From Lachnospiraceae bacterium (lineage in GTDB: Bacteria; Bacillota; Clostridia; Lachnospirales; Lachnospiraceae), in assembly GCA_021199395.1 (NCBI GenBank), contig JAJQIE010000309.1, positions 1 through 23,413 of the forward strand: a DNA stretch of 23,413 bases. Reading direction: 5' to 3'. The notes under the pieces are model-generated. The model saw only the letters and a program-made list of their open reading frames with translations, was not told where the DNA came from and made no database searches. The first letter of the stretch is position 1; each line of letters begins with the position of its first letter. Below, piece by piece: positions 1-7,458 of this stretch. Made by a program: the position numbers and the translations under genes.

Positions 1-111
1 GTAGGGGTAGTATGCACTTTTTTTGCTACCCGGTAGGTAATGTTTCACAGTAAAATAATGGATCGTGTGGCTCCCGGATAGGGGCTCTATAGCGGCGGTC
101 TAACGCGCAAA

Positions 112-161
112 ACAAAGCCATAAGGGATATCGGTCTGCCGATGGCTTCCTTATGGCTTTGT
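112..161 (-). terminator. Rho-independent terminator of the xre gene
   Basis: A long inverted repeat pairs 112-127 with 146-161 (ACAAAGCCATAAGG against CCTTATGGCTTTGT, plus two further pairs, one a wobble). A second stem sits in the loop: ATCGG at 129-133 with CCGAT at 138-142. Read on the minus strand, the hairpin begins 10 bases after the xre stop codon and is followed by TTTT. The bases to the left (1-111) hold no frame open across the segment and no other feature I can support. Confidence 0.8.
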
Positions 162-171
162 CTGTCCAAAG

Positions 172-516
172 CTAATGATTAAGACGTGTCACCACCCCGG
201 ACAAAACATCCGTAACCGCTTTCTTTTCGGAAGCAGACAGGTGATTTATGATATGATTCAGCTGGTCTGATTCGCGGAGAGCTTTATCGTTCTTTTCCGG
301 ATCCGGAGCAGAGTCTCCCCAAAGCAGATAGTCTACAGACAGATGGAGCTGCAGGGAAATTTTTTCCAGAGTCTGCAGTGACATCGCTTTTGTACCGCGC
401 TCTATTTCGTAGATATAGTGAGGGGATACGTCTACAAGATCCGCGAGCTTTTCCTGCGTTATTTTCTTTTTTCGCCGCGCAAGCTTAATCCGGCTGCCGA
501 TTTCTGTTAAATCCAT
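172..516 (-). CDS. Small Xre-family (HTH_3) transcriptional regulator
   Basis: 114 residues. Residues about 7-65 form a Cro/C1-type helix-turn-helix domain: IKLARRKKKITQEKLADL, then the recognition region VSPHYIYEIERGTK, then the usual tail LEKISLQLHLSVDYLL. The remaining ~45 residues are polar and may form helices (SEKKAVTDVLSGVV). The architecture is the common DNA-binding domain plus short tail found in many Firmicute regulators, some SinR-like. The start is supported by AAGGAGA about 7 bases upstream on the minus strand. It is transcribed alone, with its own terminator at 112-161. No target or neighbour reveals its regulon; the gene beyond it on the same strand is over 430 bases away. The family call is secure and the specific function is unknown. 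Confidence 0.85.
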   Translation of the reverse strand: MDLTEIGSRIKLARRKKKITQEKLADLVDVSPHYIYEIERGTKAMSLQTLEKISLQLHLSVDYLLWGDSAPDPEKNDKALRESDQLNHIINHLSASEKKAVTDVLSGVVTRLNH

Positions 517-949
517 ACGCGATCTCCTTATCTTTTAGCTATAAAATGATTCGAGCGACAAAACTGATTTGCGCACCATAAAGCCCTTCATCCACTTACA
601 TACAAGCATGACGTGGATTCGGCCTTTTGCCGCTTAAATCATAAAATATAACTTTCCGATACAGAAATACACTTGCCAGAAGCTATAAAAATCAAAAGGG
701 GAATATTGCTGAAAGATATAAATTCGGAAAATGGAAAAGACAGAAACAAATAATGAAAATAAAAAGATAAAAATAAAAAGGTAAAAACGGAAAAGATAAA
801 AGGTAATGGAAACGGATGATTCGAAATCCCGTGAAAAAAGGATACGGAGAAAGGCTTTCCCATATCCCTTTTAACGGGATAACGCGTCCCGCTGCGCGGT
901 GTATTTATTGCCTGCTATTTGTTATTGCCTGTGCGCTGCGCCCGGCCAG
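517..949. other. Gene-poor 433-base interval with a purine-rich tract
   Basis: I see no credible gene between the xre start and the stop codon of the next minus-strand gene. About 700-860 is strongly A/G-rich on the plus strand, with many AAAAAG/GATAAA-like runs. This makes long but compositionally trivial reading frames on the minus strand (Phe/Ser/Leu-rich). Minor signals are a short palindrome (TATCCC at 863-868 with GGGATA at 876-881) and a repeated decamer TTATTGCCTG at 905-914 and 922-931. No clear terminator for the minus-strand gene that ends at 950 was found. Confidence 0.6.
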
Positions 950-1984
950 TTATCCCTCTATCAACTGGATTCCCGATTCATCATCTGACAGAATTTCTGT
1001 TTCGGGAAGCTCCTCGTCCTCAAGCGCATCATAAAGGTCGCCAAGACTCTCCGCCTCACCGGAAGCAGCTGCTTCGAGCGCCTCCTCCGGAACGGTGATT
1101 TCGTCTACATCATTATAGCTGAAGGTATAGTCCATGGAGACGTCATTGAATATCAGCTCTACGATCATGGAAGAAGCGTCGCTGTCGGATAAACCAAGCA
1201 TCAGTGTAACGAGGTCATTGAGCGCAGACAGATCGCTGTTGTTCAGATCTATGTGCATGGCTGTCGGCAGATATGAGTCTGTGTCAATATAGTATTCAAC
1301 GGCAATCTCCAGTCCATCCAGCATTTCCAGAACGCTGTCGATCTCTTCATCTTCGGTGAGATCCTCCCCGGTCAGCTCCTCGGCCTTTTCAAGAACCGTA
1401 TTAAGGCTGAAAGAATCAAGAACTGTGGTCAGAAGGTAGCACTCGATCCCGTCGTACTCTGCGCTTTCTGAAGCAAGCTCAAAGTCAAGTCCCCATTCGG
1501 ACAGCTCACCGTAGTCTATGGTATCGGAGGCGTCTATAAGCGCCTGAATATCAATATCGGCGTCAGAAGAATATACCCAGGAGCCCTCCGTGTCTTCTTC
1601 GGCAGAGGAATCCTCCGTATAAACATAAGCGTCCAGCCCATCCTCGTCATTCGTCACGAGATACATTTCCATGGCGAGCGACCTGTTCAGGCCAAAGGTA
1701 GACAGGGAAAAGGTACCGTTTACCGCGGTCGCGAATGGATCGGTGATCGCCTGAATATCAAGGCCGGCAGTGGCAAGGATCGCTATGGATGATGTGGTAG
1801 TGCCGTCGCCGATGTTTATAGTGATGTCGCAATTCATGTCAACATTCGAGGACGTGCTGTCAATGGAGGAGGAAGCCTCGTTGGCTTTTTCCAGCACGCT
1901 TTCCGCAGTCTCGGCGCTGTCAAAGCCGCAGAGCAGGGAAGCCGCGCTCAGTGTCAGTAATCCTAAAACAAGTCTCTTTTTCAT
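950..1984 (-). CDS. Acidic exported or lipoprotein-like protein, DUF6612-like
   Basis: 344 residues beginning with KKR and a hydrophobic stretch (residues 5-18), then Cys19: a secretion signal. The residues before the cysteine (SLLC) do not match a canonical lipobox, so lipidation is uncertain. The mature part is very acidic and Ser/Asp/Glu-rich. It contains segments such as YYIDTDSYLPTAMHIDL, which resemble the LppX/LolA-fold surface lipoproteins annotated as DUF6612 in clostridia; this assignment is from memory of the pattern. The C-terminal ~45 residues are an acidic tail (EDEELPETEILSDDESG). The start has AAAGGAG about 9 bases upstream. A minus-strand promoter match (2093-2121) and a palindrome (2027-2055) precede it. 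It is divergent from folC and has no functional partner in the window. Confidence 0.7.
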   Translation of the reverse strand: MKKRLVLGLLTLSAASLLCGFDSAETAESVLEKANEASSSIDSTSSNVDMNCDITINIGDGTTTSSIAILATAGLDIQAITDPFATAVNGTFSLSTFGLNRSLAMEMYLVTNDEDGLDAYVYTEDSSAEEDTEGSWVYSSDADIDIQALIDASDTIDYGELSEWGLDFELASESAEYDGIECYLLTTVLDSFSLNTVLEKAEELTGEDLTEDEEIDSVLEMLDGLEIAVEYYIDTDSYLPTAMHIDLNNSDLSALNDLVTLMLGLSDSDASSMIVELIFNDVSMDYTFSYNDVDEITVPEEALEAAASGEAESLGDLYDALEDEELPETEILSDDESGIQLIEG

Positions 1985-2026
1985 ACATTTAAGCTCCTTT
2001 CTCTTTGCCTGTTTCTTTAGAGTGAA

Positions 2027-2055
2027 CGTAACTGTGAAGGTACTGAACAGTTACG
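2027..2055. promoter_or_regulatory. Perfect 9-bp inverted repeat in the exported-protein leader
   Basis: CGTAACTGT (2027-2035) is exactly complementary to ACAGTTACG (2047-2055), with 11 bases between. It lies between the promoter match at 2093-2121 and the start codon at 1984, so it would be in the 5' untranslated region. It could be a dyad operator or an RNA hairpin; there is no T-run, so a terminator is unlikely. Confidence 0.5.
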
Positions 2056-2092
2056 AATGAACAACAAAAATAATTGCCCGCATACTATGAGA

Positions 2093-2121
2093 ATTATACC
2101 ATTTCGGCTCTGGAGTGTCCA
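2093..2121 (-). promoter_or_regulatory. Sigma-A-type promoter for the minus-strand exported protein
   Basis: On the minus strand, TGGACA (complement of 2116-2121; 5 of 6 to TTGACA) is followed after 17 bases by TATAAT (complement of 2093-2098). Transcription would begin near 2086, giving a leader of about 100 bases that contains the 2027-2055 palindrome. Spacing and hexamers are close to ideal, so the call is good though untested. Confidence 0.6.
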
Positions 2122-2251
2122 TAAAAGAAACCGGAATTCACGATTTTTAAGAAAAAGTTCAGGAAATGAAATAAATTCTGGCGTAATTTGCGATAAAAAC
2201 CGCTTGAATAAAATCTGGGCGGAGAGTACAATTGCCCTGTCAGGGAGAGCG

Positions 2252-3565
2252 ATGATTATGAATTATACAGAAGCGGTTGAATACATAGAGAGCACACCGA
2301 AATTTACGAAAAAGAACGGACCGGAAAACACCTGGGAGCTGATACGCAGGATTGGAAATCCTGAGCGGAGGATGAAGGTCATACATGTGGCAGGTACGAA
2401 TGGCAAAGGGAGTGTCTGCGCGTTTCTCGCGTCGATTCTGACAAATGCCGGCAGACGCACAGGGCTGTTTACCTCGCCCCATCTGGTAGACATCACGGAG
2501 CGGTTTGAGGTAGATGGGGAGCAGGCCTCCCATGAGGATTTTGCGCGCGCTTTTACCCGTGTGATGCGGGTGACAGAGGAAATGATCGCGGACGGTTTTG
2601 CCCATCCGGCGTATTTTGAGCTCCTGTTTGCGGCCGGCCTGCTGATTTTTGAAAAGGCTGAGGTTGAATATCTGGTGCTGGAGACCGGACTTGGCGGGCG
2701 CCTTGATGCGACCAATCTGGTAGAGCATCCGATCGCGACTGTAATCACAAGCATCAGCCTTGACCATATGGAGTATCTGGGGAATACGGTCGCTGAGATT
2801 GCCGCCGAAAAAGCAGGGATTATAAAGGAAGGCGTACCGGTGATTTATGACGGACGTAATCCGGAGGCGGACGCGGTGATTGCCGCGCAGGCTGTGAAGC
2901 TGCGCGCGCGGACATACCGCTATGACGATTCGATGAGCCAAATACTGGGAAAAACAGATAAAAGCATTGATTTTCTGCTGGATTCCGGTTATGATGAAAA
3001 AATAAAGGTTACTGTGCCATATCTGGCTCCATATCAGGTGGTCAACAGCTCGCTGGCGCTCATCGCGCTTCGTGTGATTGATCCTGATCGCCGGATCAGC
3101 TCAGAACAGGCTGCGGCAGGGATCGCGGGGACGCGCTGGCCGGGGCGGATGGAGACTGTGCTGCCGGGGGTAGTGTTTGACGGAGCCCACAATGCGGATG
3201 GAATCCGGGAATTTATCCGAACGCTCCGGAGCGTGCAGGAGAGCGGGACAGAAATATCCCTGCTGTTTTCCGCGGTAGCAGAGAAAGAGTATGAGAAGAT
3301 GATTCAGGAGATCTGCGAGGGTGTGCGGCTGTCCTCCGTCGTCGTGACTCAAATCGATGGCTCGCGTGTTGTGCCGGTCGAAAGGCTCGCGGATGTGTTC
3401 CGCAAATATACGGATGCTCCGGTCGTGGAAAAAGCGAAGGTAAAAGACGCTTTTGAGATGGCTTTGCGGCAACGGGGAGATGGGATGCTATTCTGTGCGG
3501 GGTCCCTGTATCTGGTGGGAGAGCTGAAAGCAATTCTGCGAGGGGGCGTTTCCGTTTCCATTTGA
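2252..3565 (+). CDS. folC: Folylpolyglutamate synthase / dihydrofolate synthase
   Basis: 437 residues of the Mur-ligase superfamily. This cytoplasmic enzyme adds glutamate to (dihydro)folate with ATP. The P-loop GTNGKGS is at residues 48-54 in the family context VIHVAGTNGKGS...AFLASIL. The folC signature TSPHLVDITERFEVDG follows, then LDHMEYLGNT, the central AEKAGIIKEGVPV, and the C-terminal-domain motifs TRWPGRME and DGAHNADG. Length fits the family. The frame is open from 2057, but the upstream stretch is not family-like. I chose ATG 2252 because GGGAG lies 4 bases upstream and the protein then begins as other FolCs do; ATG 2258 is an alternative with better spacing. It probably heads a unit with the 52-codon gene and the TPR gene downstream. 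Confidence 0.93.
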   Translation: MIMNYTEAVEYIESTPKFTKKNGPENTWELIRRIGNPERRMKVIHVAGTNGKGSVCAFLASILTNAGRRTGLFTSPHLVDITERFEVDGEQASHEDFARAFTRVMRVTEEMIADGFAHPAYFELLFAAGLLIFEKAEVEYLVLETGLGGRLDATNLVEHPIATVITSISLDHMEYLGNTVAEIAAEKAGIIKEGVPVIYDGRNPEADAVIAAQAVKLRARTYRYDDSMSQILGKTDKSIDFLLDSGYDEKIKVTVPYLAPYQVVNSSLALIALRVIDPDRRISSEQAAAGIAGTRWPGRMETVLPGVVFDGAHNADGIREFIRTLRSVQESGTEISLLFSAVAEKEYEKMIQEICEGVRLSSVVVTQIDGSRVVPVERLADVFRKYTDAPVVEKAKVKDAFEMALRQRGDGMLFCAGSLYLVGELKAILRGGVSVSI

Positions 3566-3577
3566 AGGGGTATACAT

Positions 3578-3736
3578 ATGATTAATTATGAGGAAGAACT
3601 GAAAAAGTTTCATACCAGCATGGACGTCAATGAGGCGGAGGATGCGATTTACAGCCGCGACCTGACGGATATGACGGATATTTTGAAGGAGATGCTCAAG
3701 GAAGAAAAGAAGAACAGAAAGCAGGGCGGCCGATGA
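3578..3736 (+). CDS. 52-residue conserved-looking small protein coupled to the TPR gene
   Basis: This short frame starts MINYEEELKKFHTSMDVNEAE and is followed by a helical, highly charged tail rich in Lys/Glu (DMTDILKEMLKEEKKNRKQ). It begins 12 bases after the folC stop, with GAAGGGG about 8 bases upstream. Its TGA overlaps the ATG of the next gene (ATGA at 3733-3736), the hallmark of translational coupling. I do not recognise the family. No signal peptide or membrane segment is present, so a soluble helical partner of the TPR membrane protein is the simplest reading, as inference only. Codon use and operon position make it a credible gene despite its size. Confidence 0.72.
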   Translation: MINYEEELKKFHTSMDVNEAEDAIYSRDLTDMTDILKEMLKEEKKNRKQGGR

Positions 3737-5385
3737 GATGTATTTACTGTAATACTCCTCTCGGCGTACCGGATTACTGTACCGGCTGCGGAGCCGATAT
3801 TACGATTCAGAAGCGGATTGTCCGCATTTCTAATTTTCTGTACAATGAGGGGCTGGAAAAGGCGCGAATCAGGGATATGGAGGGAGCGATCACCTGTCTG
3901 AAGCGCAGCCTGAAGTTTAATAAAGAGAACACGGACGCGCGCAATCTCCTTGGCCTGTGCTATTATGAGACGGGCGAGGCGGTTTCCGCGCTCTGCGAAT
4001 GGGTCATCAGCAAGAATCTCCAGAACGGGGAGAATCTTGCTGACTATTACATTGACCAGATGCAGAATAATAAAAACAAGCTTGACTCGATCAATCAGAC
4101 GATCCGCAAATACAACCAGTCTGTCCTGTATTGTCGGGAGGATAATGAGGATATGGCGATTATTCAGCTGAAGAAGGTGATCAGCCATAATCCCAAGCTG
4201 GTAAAGGCTTATCAGCTCCTGGCGCTGCTGTATATGAAAAGGCAGGAGTATGAGCGGGCGCGAAAGCTGCTTCGAAAAGCGGTTCAGATCGATACGACAA
4301 ATACGACGACTCTGCGCTATCTGCAGGAGATCGAAAACGCGACCGGCAGAGGCACCGGGCTGAGCCGTCGCCACAAAAAATATAAAAGCGAAGGAGATGA
4401 TTCTCAGGTTTCCGGTTCGCTTCGCTATTTGAGCGGAAATGAGATGATCATTCAGCCCACAACGTTTCGTGACAGCTCGACAATCGCTACCTTTATCAAT
4501 ATTATTCTCGGTATTTTGCTGGGAGGGGCGATCGTATGGTTCCTGGTTGTACCGGCGAGCCGTCAGGCAGTCAATGATTCTGCGAACCGTCAGGTGACAG
4601 AGGCGAATGCGAACCTGGCCACAGTGCAGGTGCAGGCGGAAGAGCTTCAGGAAGAAATTGACGGGTACGAGGAGCTGATCGCGGAGGCGGAGGAGGATCG
4701 CGACGCGGCGCTTGCCAGAGCGGAGAGCTACGAGGATCTGCTGGCGGTTGCCGATCTCTACGTCGGCGGTGATGAATCGGGGGCGGCGGATCAGCTTCTG
4801 GAGCTGAACGCGTCGGATTTTGAGGACAATGCTCTTGCTCTGTATGAGACACTTAGCAGTGTGGTATCCTCAAGCCTGTTCACAGAGTATTATAACGCGG
4901 GTACGACAGCCTATGTACAGAAGGACTATCAGACCGCCGCGGAAAATCTCGCGAAAGCGGTAGAAGCGGACTCAGAACGCGAACAGTCGAATCACTACAA
5001 CGCTCTGCTATATCTTGGTATGGCCTATTATTATCTGGGAGATACCGAAAACGCGGACGAAGCTTTTAATCAGATCATAGAGTATTACCCCTCGAATGCG
5101 TCCGTGGTTGAGGGATACCTGTCCTCATCCGCGTCCTCGGCGGACGATACAGACTCTAATACGCTTGATCTCAGCGGGCTTGGGGACGCCGCTACCGCAG
5201 GGACGAACGGGACAGACGCTGCGGATACGACGGATACGGACGCTGCGAATACGGATGCGGACGGCACCGGTGATGATATTACGATATACGATGATACGAC
5301 AAATGCTGCCGCATCGGGCGAGGTGGTCTGGACGGATCCGACGACCGGACTGCAGTATGATGCGAATGGAAACGTGGTCAATTAG
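3733..5385 (+). CDS. Zinc-ribbon, TPR and single-membrane-span protein
   Basis: 550 residues. Residues 1-20 hold two CxxC pairs (Cys3, Cys6, Cys16, Cys19), a zinc ribbon. Residues about 33-200 contain TPR-like helical repeats (for example NTDARNLLGLCYYETGEAVSAL and KLVKAYQLLALLYMKRQEYERARKLL). A membrane span lies at about 251-273 (TFINIILGILLGGAIVWFLVV). Then comes an Ala/Glu coiled coil (about 280-340), a second TPR region (about 385-455, LLYLGMAYYYLGDTENADEAF), and an Asp/Thr/Ala low-complexity tail (465-525). The N-terminal TPRs should be cytoplasmic and the second set outside, making a trans-envelope scaffold. It overlaps the preceding small gene by 4 bases and ends before a strong terminator. 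The specific role is unknown. Confidence 0.85.
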   Translation: MRCIYCNTPLGVPDYCTGCGADITIQKRIVRISNFLYNEGLEKARIRDMEGAITCLKRSLKFNKENTDARNLLGLCYYETGEAVSALCEWVISKNLQNGENLADYYIDQMQNNKNKLDSINQTIRKYNQSVLYCREDNEDMAIIQLKKVISHNPKLVKAYQLLALLYMKRQEYERARKLLRKAVQIDTTNTTTLRYLQEIENATGRGTGLSRRHKKYKSEGDDSQVSGSLRYLSGNEMIIQPTTFRDSSTIATFINIILGILLGGAIVWFLVVPASRQAVNDSANRQVTEANANLATVQVQAEELQEEIDGYEELIAEAEEDRDAALARAESYEDLLAVADLYVGGDESGAADQLLELNASDFEDNALALYETLSSVVSSSLFTEYYNAGTTAYVQKDYQTAAENLAKAVEADSEREQSNHYNALLYLGMAYYYLGDTENADEAFNQIIEYYPSNASVVEGYLSSSASSADDTDSNTLDLSGLGDAATAGTNGTDAADTTDTDAANTDADGTGDDITIYDDTTNAAASGEVVWTDPTTGLQYDANGNVVN

Positions 5386-5442
5386 CAGATCGCCTTTCAG
5401 ATTACGCGGCTGACATAGTACAAAAGAGAAACCCGGAGGTAA

Positions 5443-5475
5443 GGGAGAGCGCATGTGCGCTCTCCCGTGTTTTTT
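5443..5475 (+). terminator. Strong rho-independent terminator of the folC-TPR unit
   Basis: GGGAGAGCGC (5443-5452) pairs perfectly with GCGCTCTCCC (5457-5466) across an ATGT loop. It is followed by GTGTTTTTT. It lies 58 bases after the TPR stop and separates that unit from the spoIIA operon. Confidence 0.93.
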
Positions 5476-5477
5476 GC

Positions 5478-5590
5478 GCAGAGCTGCGTAAGGAATTCTT
5501 CCGGCTGACGCCGGACGCAGCTCGCGCAGGCGGATAGGGGTGCGGGCACTCCCCCTATCCGATTTTAATTGCAGAGCTGCGTAAGGAATT
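5478..5590 (+). repeat. Direct repeat and structured leader upstream of spoIIAA
   Basis: The 20-mer GCAGAGCTGCGTAAGGAATT occurs exactly at 5478-5497 and 5571-5590. Between the copies are nested stems. GAGCTGCGT (5481-5489) pairs with ACGCAGCTC (5515-5523), enclosing TCCGGC (5500-5505) with GCCGGA (5510-5515); the two stems share base 5515. CGGATAGGGG (5531-5540) pairs with CCCCTATCCG (5552-5561) and is followed by ATTTTAATT, like a second terminator. The arrangement suggests an inserted palindromic repeat unit flanked by a duplicated segment, or a structured leader for the sigma-F operon. I do not recognise a named RNA family. Confidence 0.6.
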
Positions 5591-5601
5591 TTGCATTTCA
5601 T

Positions 5602-5607
5602 AGGAGG
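5602..5607 (+). promoter_or_regulatory. Ribosome site that fixes a TTG start for spoIIAA
   Basis: AGGAGG at 5602-5607 is 9 bases from TTG 5617 but 43 bases from the first in-frame ATG (5650). It therefore selects the TTG start. The reading frame upstream of TTG runs through the repeated leader element and is not family-like. Confidence 0.7.
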
Positions 5608-5616
5608 TGTTTTCTT

Positions 5617-5943
5617 TTGAATTCTGTGTTTACGATTACAGGTACGGTTATGAATATTCATTTACCTGCGGAGGTGGATCATCACAATTCAGAGCGACTC
5701 TGTGAGGAGGCGGATCGCCTGATACGGAAAAAACATATTCGCTGTGTATTGTTTGATTTTTCTGATACTGCCTTTATGGACAGCTCAGGAGTCGGCATGC
5801 TGATCGTCCGGTACAAAACGATGCGTTTTATGGGAGGGACTGTATTGGCGGTCAATGTTGGAGAACGCATGAATCGGATTCTCACTATGGCGGGGATCTG
5901 TAAGATCATGGATATTTATGAGGATATGCCGCTAAAGCGATAG
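5617..5943 (+). CDS. spoIIAA: Anti-sigma F factor antagonist SpoIIAA
   Basis: 108 residues, a STAS-domain protein. Unphosphorylated SpoIIAA binds SpoIIAB and releases sigma-F in the forespore; SpoIIAB inactivates it by phosphorylating a serine. The phosphorylation motif FMDSSGVGMLIVRYK is present (Ser56/Ser57 before Gly58), as are the family strands FTITGTVMNIHLPAEVDHHNSERL near the start, GGTVLAVNV in the middle and ILTMAGICKIMDIYED at the end. Length is close to the ~117 residues of the Bacillus protein. The TTG start is set by AGGAGG 9 bases upstream. It is the first gene of the classical three-gene operon spoIIAA-spoIIAB-sigF. No sigma-H promoter with acceptable spacing was found in the leader. 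Confidence 0.95.
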   Translation: MNSVFTITGTVMNIHLPAEVDHHNSERLCEEADRLIRKKHIRCVLFDFSDTAFMDSSGVGMLIVRYKTMRFMGGTVLAVNVGERMNRILTMAGICKIMDIYEDMPLKR

Positions 5944-6024
5944 GAAATGGCAAGGATCGTTTTTGGAATTATGAGGACAATGGGCTGCAAGACAGGACAT
6001 GGATAAAGAGAGGGGAGAGATCAG

Positions 6025-6549
6025 ATGAATCAAAATGAGATGAAACTGGAATTTGACAGCCGCTCCTGCAATGAAAGCTTTGTGCGGGTAGCGGTAGCTG
6101 CTTTTCTGACCCAGCTGAACCCGACGCTTGAGGAGGTGGCGGATGTCAAGACCGCTGTTTCGGAGGCTGTTACGAATGCGATCATTCACGGATATGAGGG
6201 CAGAGTGGAAAAGATAGAGATTTCCTGTCGTATTCTCTCGGATGTGATGGAAGTTGAGGTGAGCGATACAGGATGCGGTATTGCGGATGTAAAGCAGGCA
6301 ATGGAACCGCTGTTTACAACAAAAGCAGAATGTGACCGTGCCGGAATGGGGTTTGCATTCATGGAGGCCTTTATGGACACACTGGAGGTCGAGTCCGCGC
6401 CGGGGCGCGGCACCCGTATTCGTATGAGCAAGCGGATAGCCCGAAGGCAAAGCCAGGCTCCCGGCGACGGCCGGAGGAGTGAACCGTTGCGGGATATGGA
6501 AGTATTCGCAAAACAGCCTGGTATCAGCAATGAAACAGGGAATTCATGA
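6025..6549 (+). CDS. spoIIAB: Anti-sigma F factor and serine kinase SpoIIAB
   Basis: 174 residues of the GHKL ATPase/kinase fold. It holds sigma-F inactive and phosphorylates SpoIIAA. The N box EAVTNAIIHGY (residues about 48-58), the G1 box DTGCGIAD and the G2 region DRAGMGFAFMEAFMD are all present, followed by the closing strand APGRGTRIRMSK. The family usually ends near residue 145, so the last ~35 residues (QSQAPGDGRRSEPL...) are an extra polar tail. AGGGGAGAG precedes the start. The gap from spoIIAA is 81 bases, and the stop overlaps the sigF start (ATGA), implying coupled translation. Confidence 0.95.
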   Translation: MNQNEMKLEFDSRSCNESFVRVAVAAFLTQLNPTLEEVADVKTAVSEAVTNAIIHGYEGRVEKIEISCRILSDVMEVEVSDTGCGIADVKQAMEPLFTTKAECDRAGMGFAFMEAFMDTLEVESAPGRGTRIRMSKRIARRQSQAPGDGRRSEPLRDMEVFAKQPGISNETGNS

Positions 6550-7295
6550 ATCAGGAGGGAAATGGCTGGAAAATGGAGGATACCCTTGCGCTGATAGAGA
6601 GAGCACACAAGGGGGATAAAACGGCCAGGGAAAAGCTGGTAGAAGAAAACATGGGACTGGTATATACGGTTGCACAGCGTTTTCAGGGACGGGGATGTGA
6701 CAGAGAGGATCTGATCCAGATTGGGTGCATTGGTCTGCTGAAGGCTGTCGACCGTTTTGACATTTCATATGAAGTGCGTTTTTCAACATACGCGGTTCCG
6801 ATGATTGCCGGGGAGATCAGACGGTTTCTGCGAGATGATGGCATGATAAAGGTGAGCCGACTGCTGAAGGAATCCGCCGCAAAAGCCTGGCAGACAAGAG
6901 AAGCTCTGGAAAAACAGATGGGTACAGAGCCCTCTCTGAATGAGATTGCAGAGGAGACCGGCATCAGTCCGGAGGATCTGGTAATGGCGATGGACGCCGT
7001 TTCAGATGTTGAATCCCTGAACCAGACCGTGTATCAGAGCGACGGCACACCGATACTTCTCGGCGATCGCCTTCCGGAACGGCGGGATCGAAATGAGGAG
7101 CTGTTAAATCAACTGCTGCTTGTTCAGCTTTTGCAGCTTCTGAAGCCGGATGAACGGAGAATCATACAGCTGCGCTACTTTGAGGACATGACCCAGGTGC
7201 AGGTCGCTGCCAGCCTCGGCATGACTCAGGTTCAGGTATCCCGCGCGGAAAAAAGAATCCTTCGCAGGATGCGGGAGGCGGGCAGGCAGAGCTGA
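6546..7295 (+). CDS. sigF: Forespore RNA polymerase sigma factor F
   Basis: 249 residues of the sigma-70 sporulation group. Region 2 is clear (NMGLVYTVAQRF, then DREDLIQIGCIGLLKAVDRFD and FSTYAVPMIAGEIRRFLRDDG). Region 3 (EPSLNEIAEETGISPEDL) and region 4 follow, with its helix-turn-helix MTQVQVAASLGMTQVQVSRAEKRIL. Gene order after spoIIAB identifies it as sigma-F rather than sigma-G. The start codon lies inside the spoIIAB stop. In many sporeformers spoVA genes or similar forespore genes follow; here a spore-coat gene under an apparent mother-cell promoter follows instead. Confidence 0.95.
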   Translation: MNQEGNGWKMEDTLALIERAHKGDKTAREKLVEENMGLVYTVAQRFQGRGCDREDLIQIGCIGLLKAVDRFDISYEVRFSTYAVPMIAGEIRRFLRDDGMIKVSRLLKESAAKAWQTREALEKQMGTEPSLNEIAEETGISPEDLVMAMDAVSDVESLNQTVYQSDGTPILLGDRLPERRDRNEELLNQLLLVQLLQLLKPDERRIIQLRYFEDMTQVQVAASLGMTQVQVSRAEKRILRRMREAGRQS

Positions 7296-7298
7296 TCA

Positions 7299-7317
7299 GG
7301 CAGGTTTTTGCCCTGCC
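7299..7317 (+). terminator. Short hairpin after sigF, weak terminator candidate
   Basis: GGCAGG (7299-7304) pairs with CCTGCC (7312-7317) four bases after the sigF stop. The T-run is in the loop, not after the stem, so termination is doubtful; it may only protect the mRNA end. Confidence 0.35.
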
Positions 7318-7325
7318 GGAGAGTT

Positions 7326-7354
7326 TCATATTTTCGGACACCTTCTCATATGAT
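7326..7354 (+). promoter_or_regulatory. Sigma-E-type mother-cell promoter for the CotS-like gene
   Basis: TCATATT at 7326-7332 matches the Bacillus sigma-E -35 consensus KMATATT at all seven positions. After 14 bases, CATATGAT (7347-7354) matches the -10 consensus CATACAHT at six of eight. Sigma-E spacing is typically 14-15. Transcription would start near 7361, about 98 bases before the gene. This fits a spore-coat gene made in the mother cell. The consensus is recalled from Bacillus subtilis and the promoter is untested. Confidence 0.6.
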
Positions 7355-7458
7355 AGCTTATCGGATTTATGGCAAATGGCGCTGGCTGTTTTGCTTTGCG
7401 TGGTGGATTTCGATAAAGGCCTGGCGGCTTTGCCGGGGCATGAGAGGGAGGACGCGGT

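Noticed and set aside
75..84. CGGATAGGGG shared with the spoIIA leader hairpin (5531-5540)
   Set aside because: A single 10-base match without the complementary arm or neighbouring motifs; chance cannot be excluded.
639..863. Minus-strand 74-codon frame, Phe/Ser/Leu-rich
   Set aside because: It is the complement of a purine-rich low-complexity tract, with no ribosome site or family resemblance.
863..881. TATCCC/GGGATA hairpin as terminator of the minus-strand exported protein
   Set aside because: Short stem with no T-run on the minus strand, about 70 bases beyond the stop.
816..1034. Plus-strand 72-codon frame
   Set aside because: Its second half is antisense to the exported-protein gene and its tail is a Ser-rich shadow of that gene's acidic C-terminus.
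2057..2251. N-terminal extension of folC
   Set aside because: Open frame only; the sequence is not family-like, and the ribosome site and family start are at 2252.
5571..5622. Sigma-H promoter before spoIIAA (AGGAATT ... GAAT)
   Set aside because: The only GAAT downstream is about 28 bases from AGGAATT and overlaps the start codon, well outside the spacing of sigma-H promoters.
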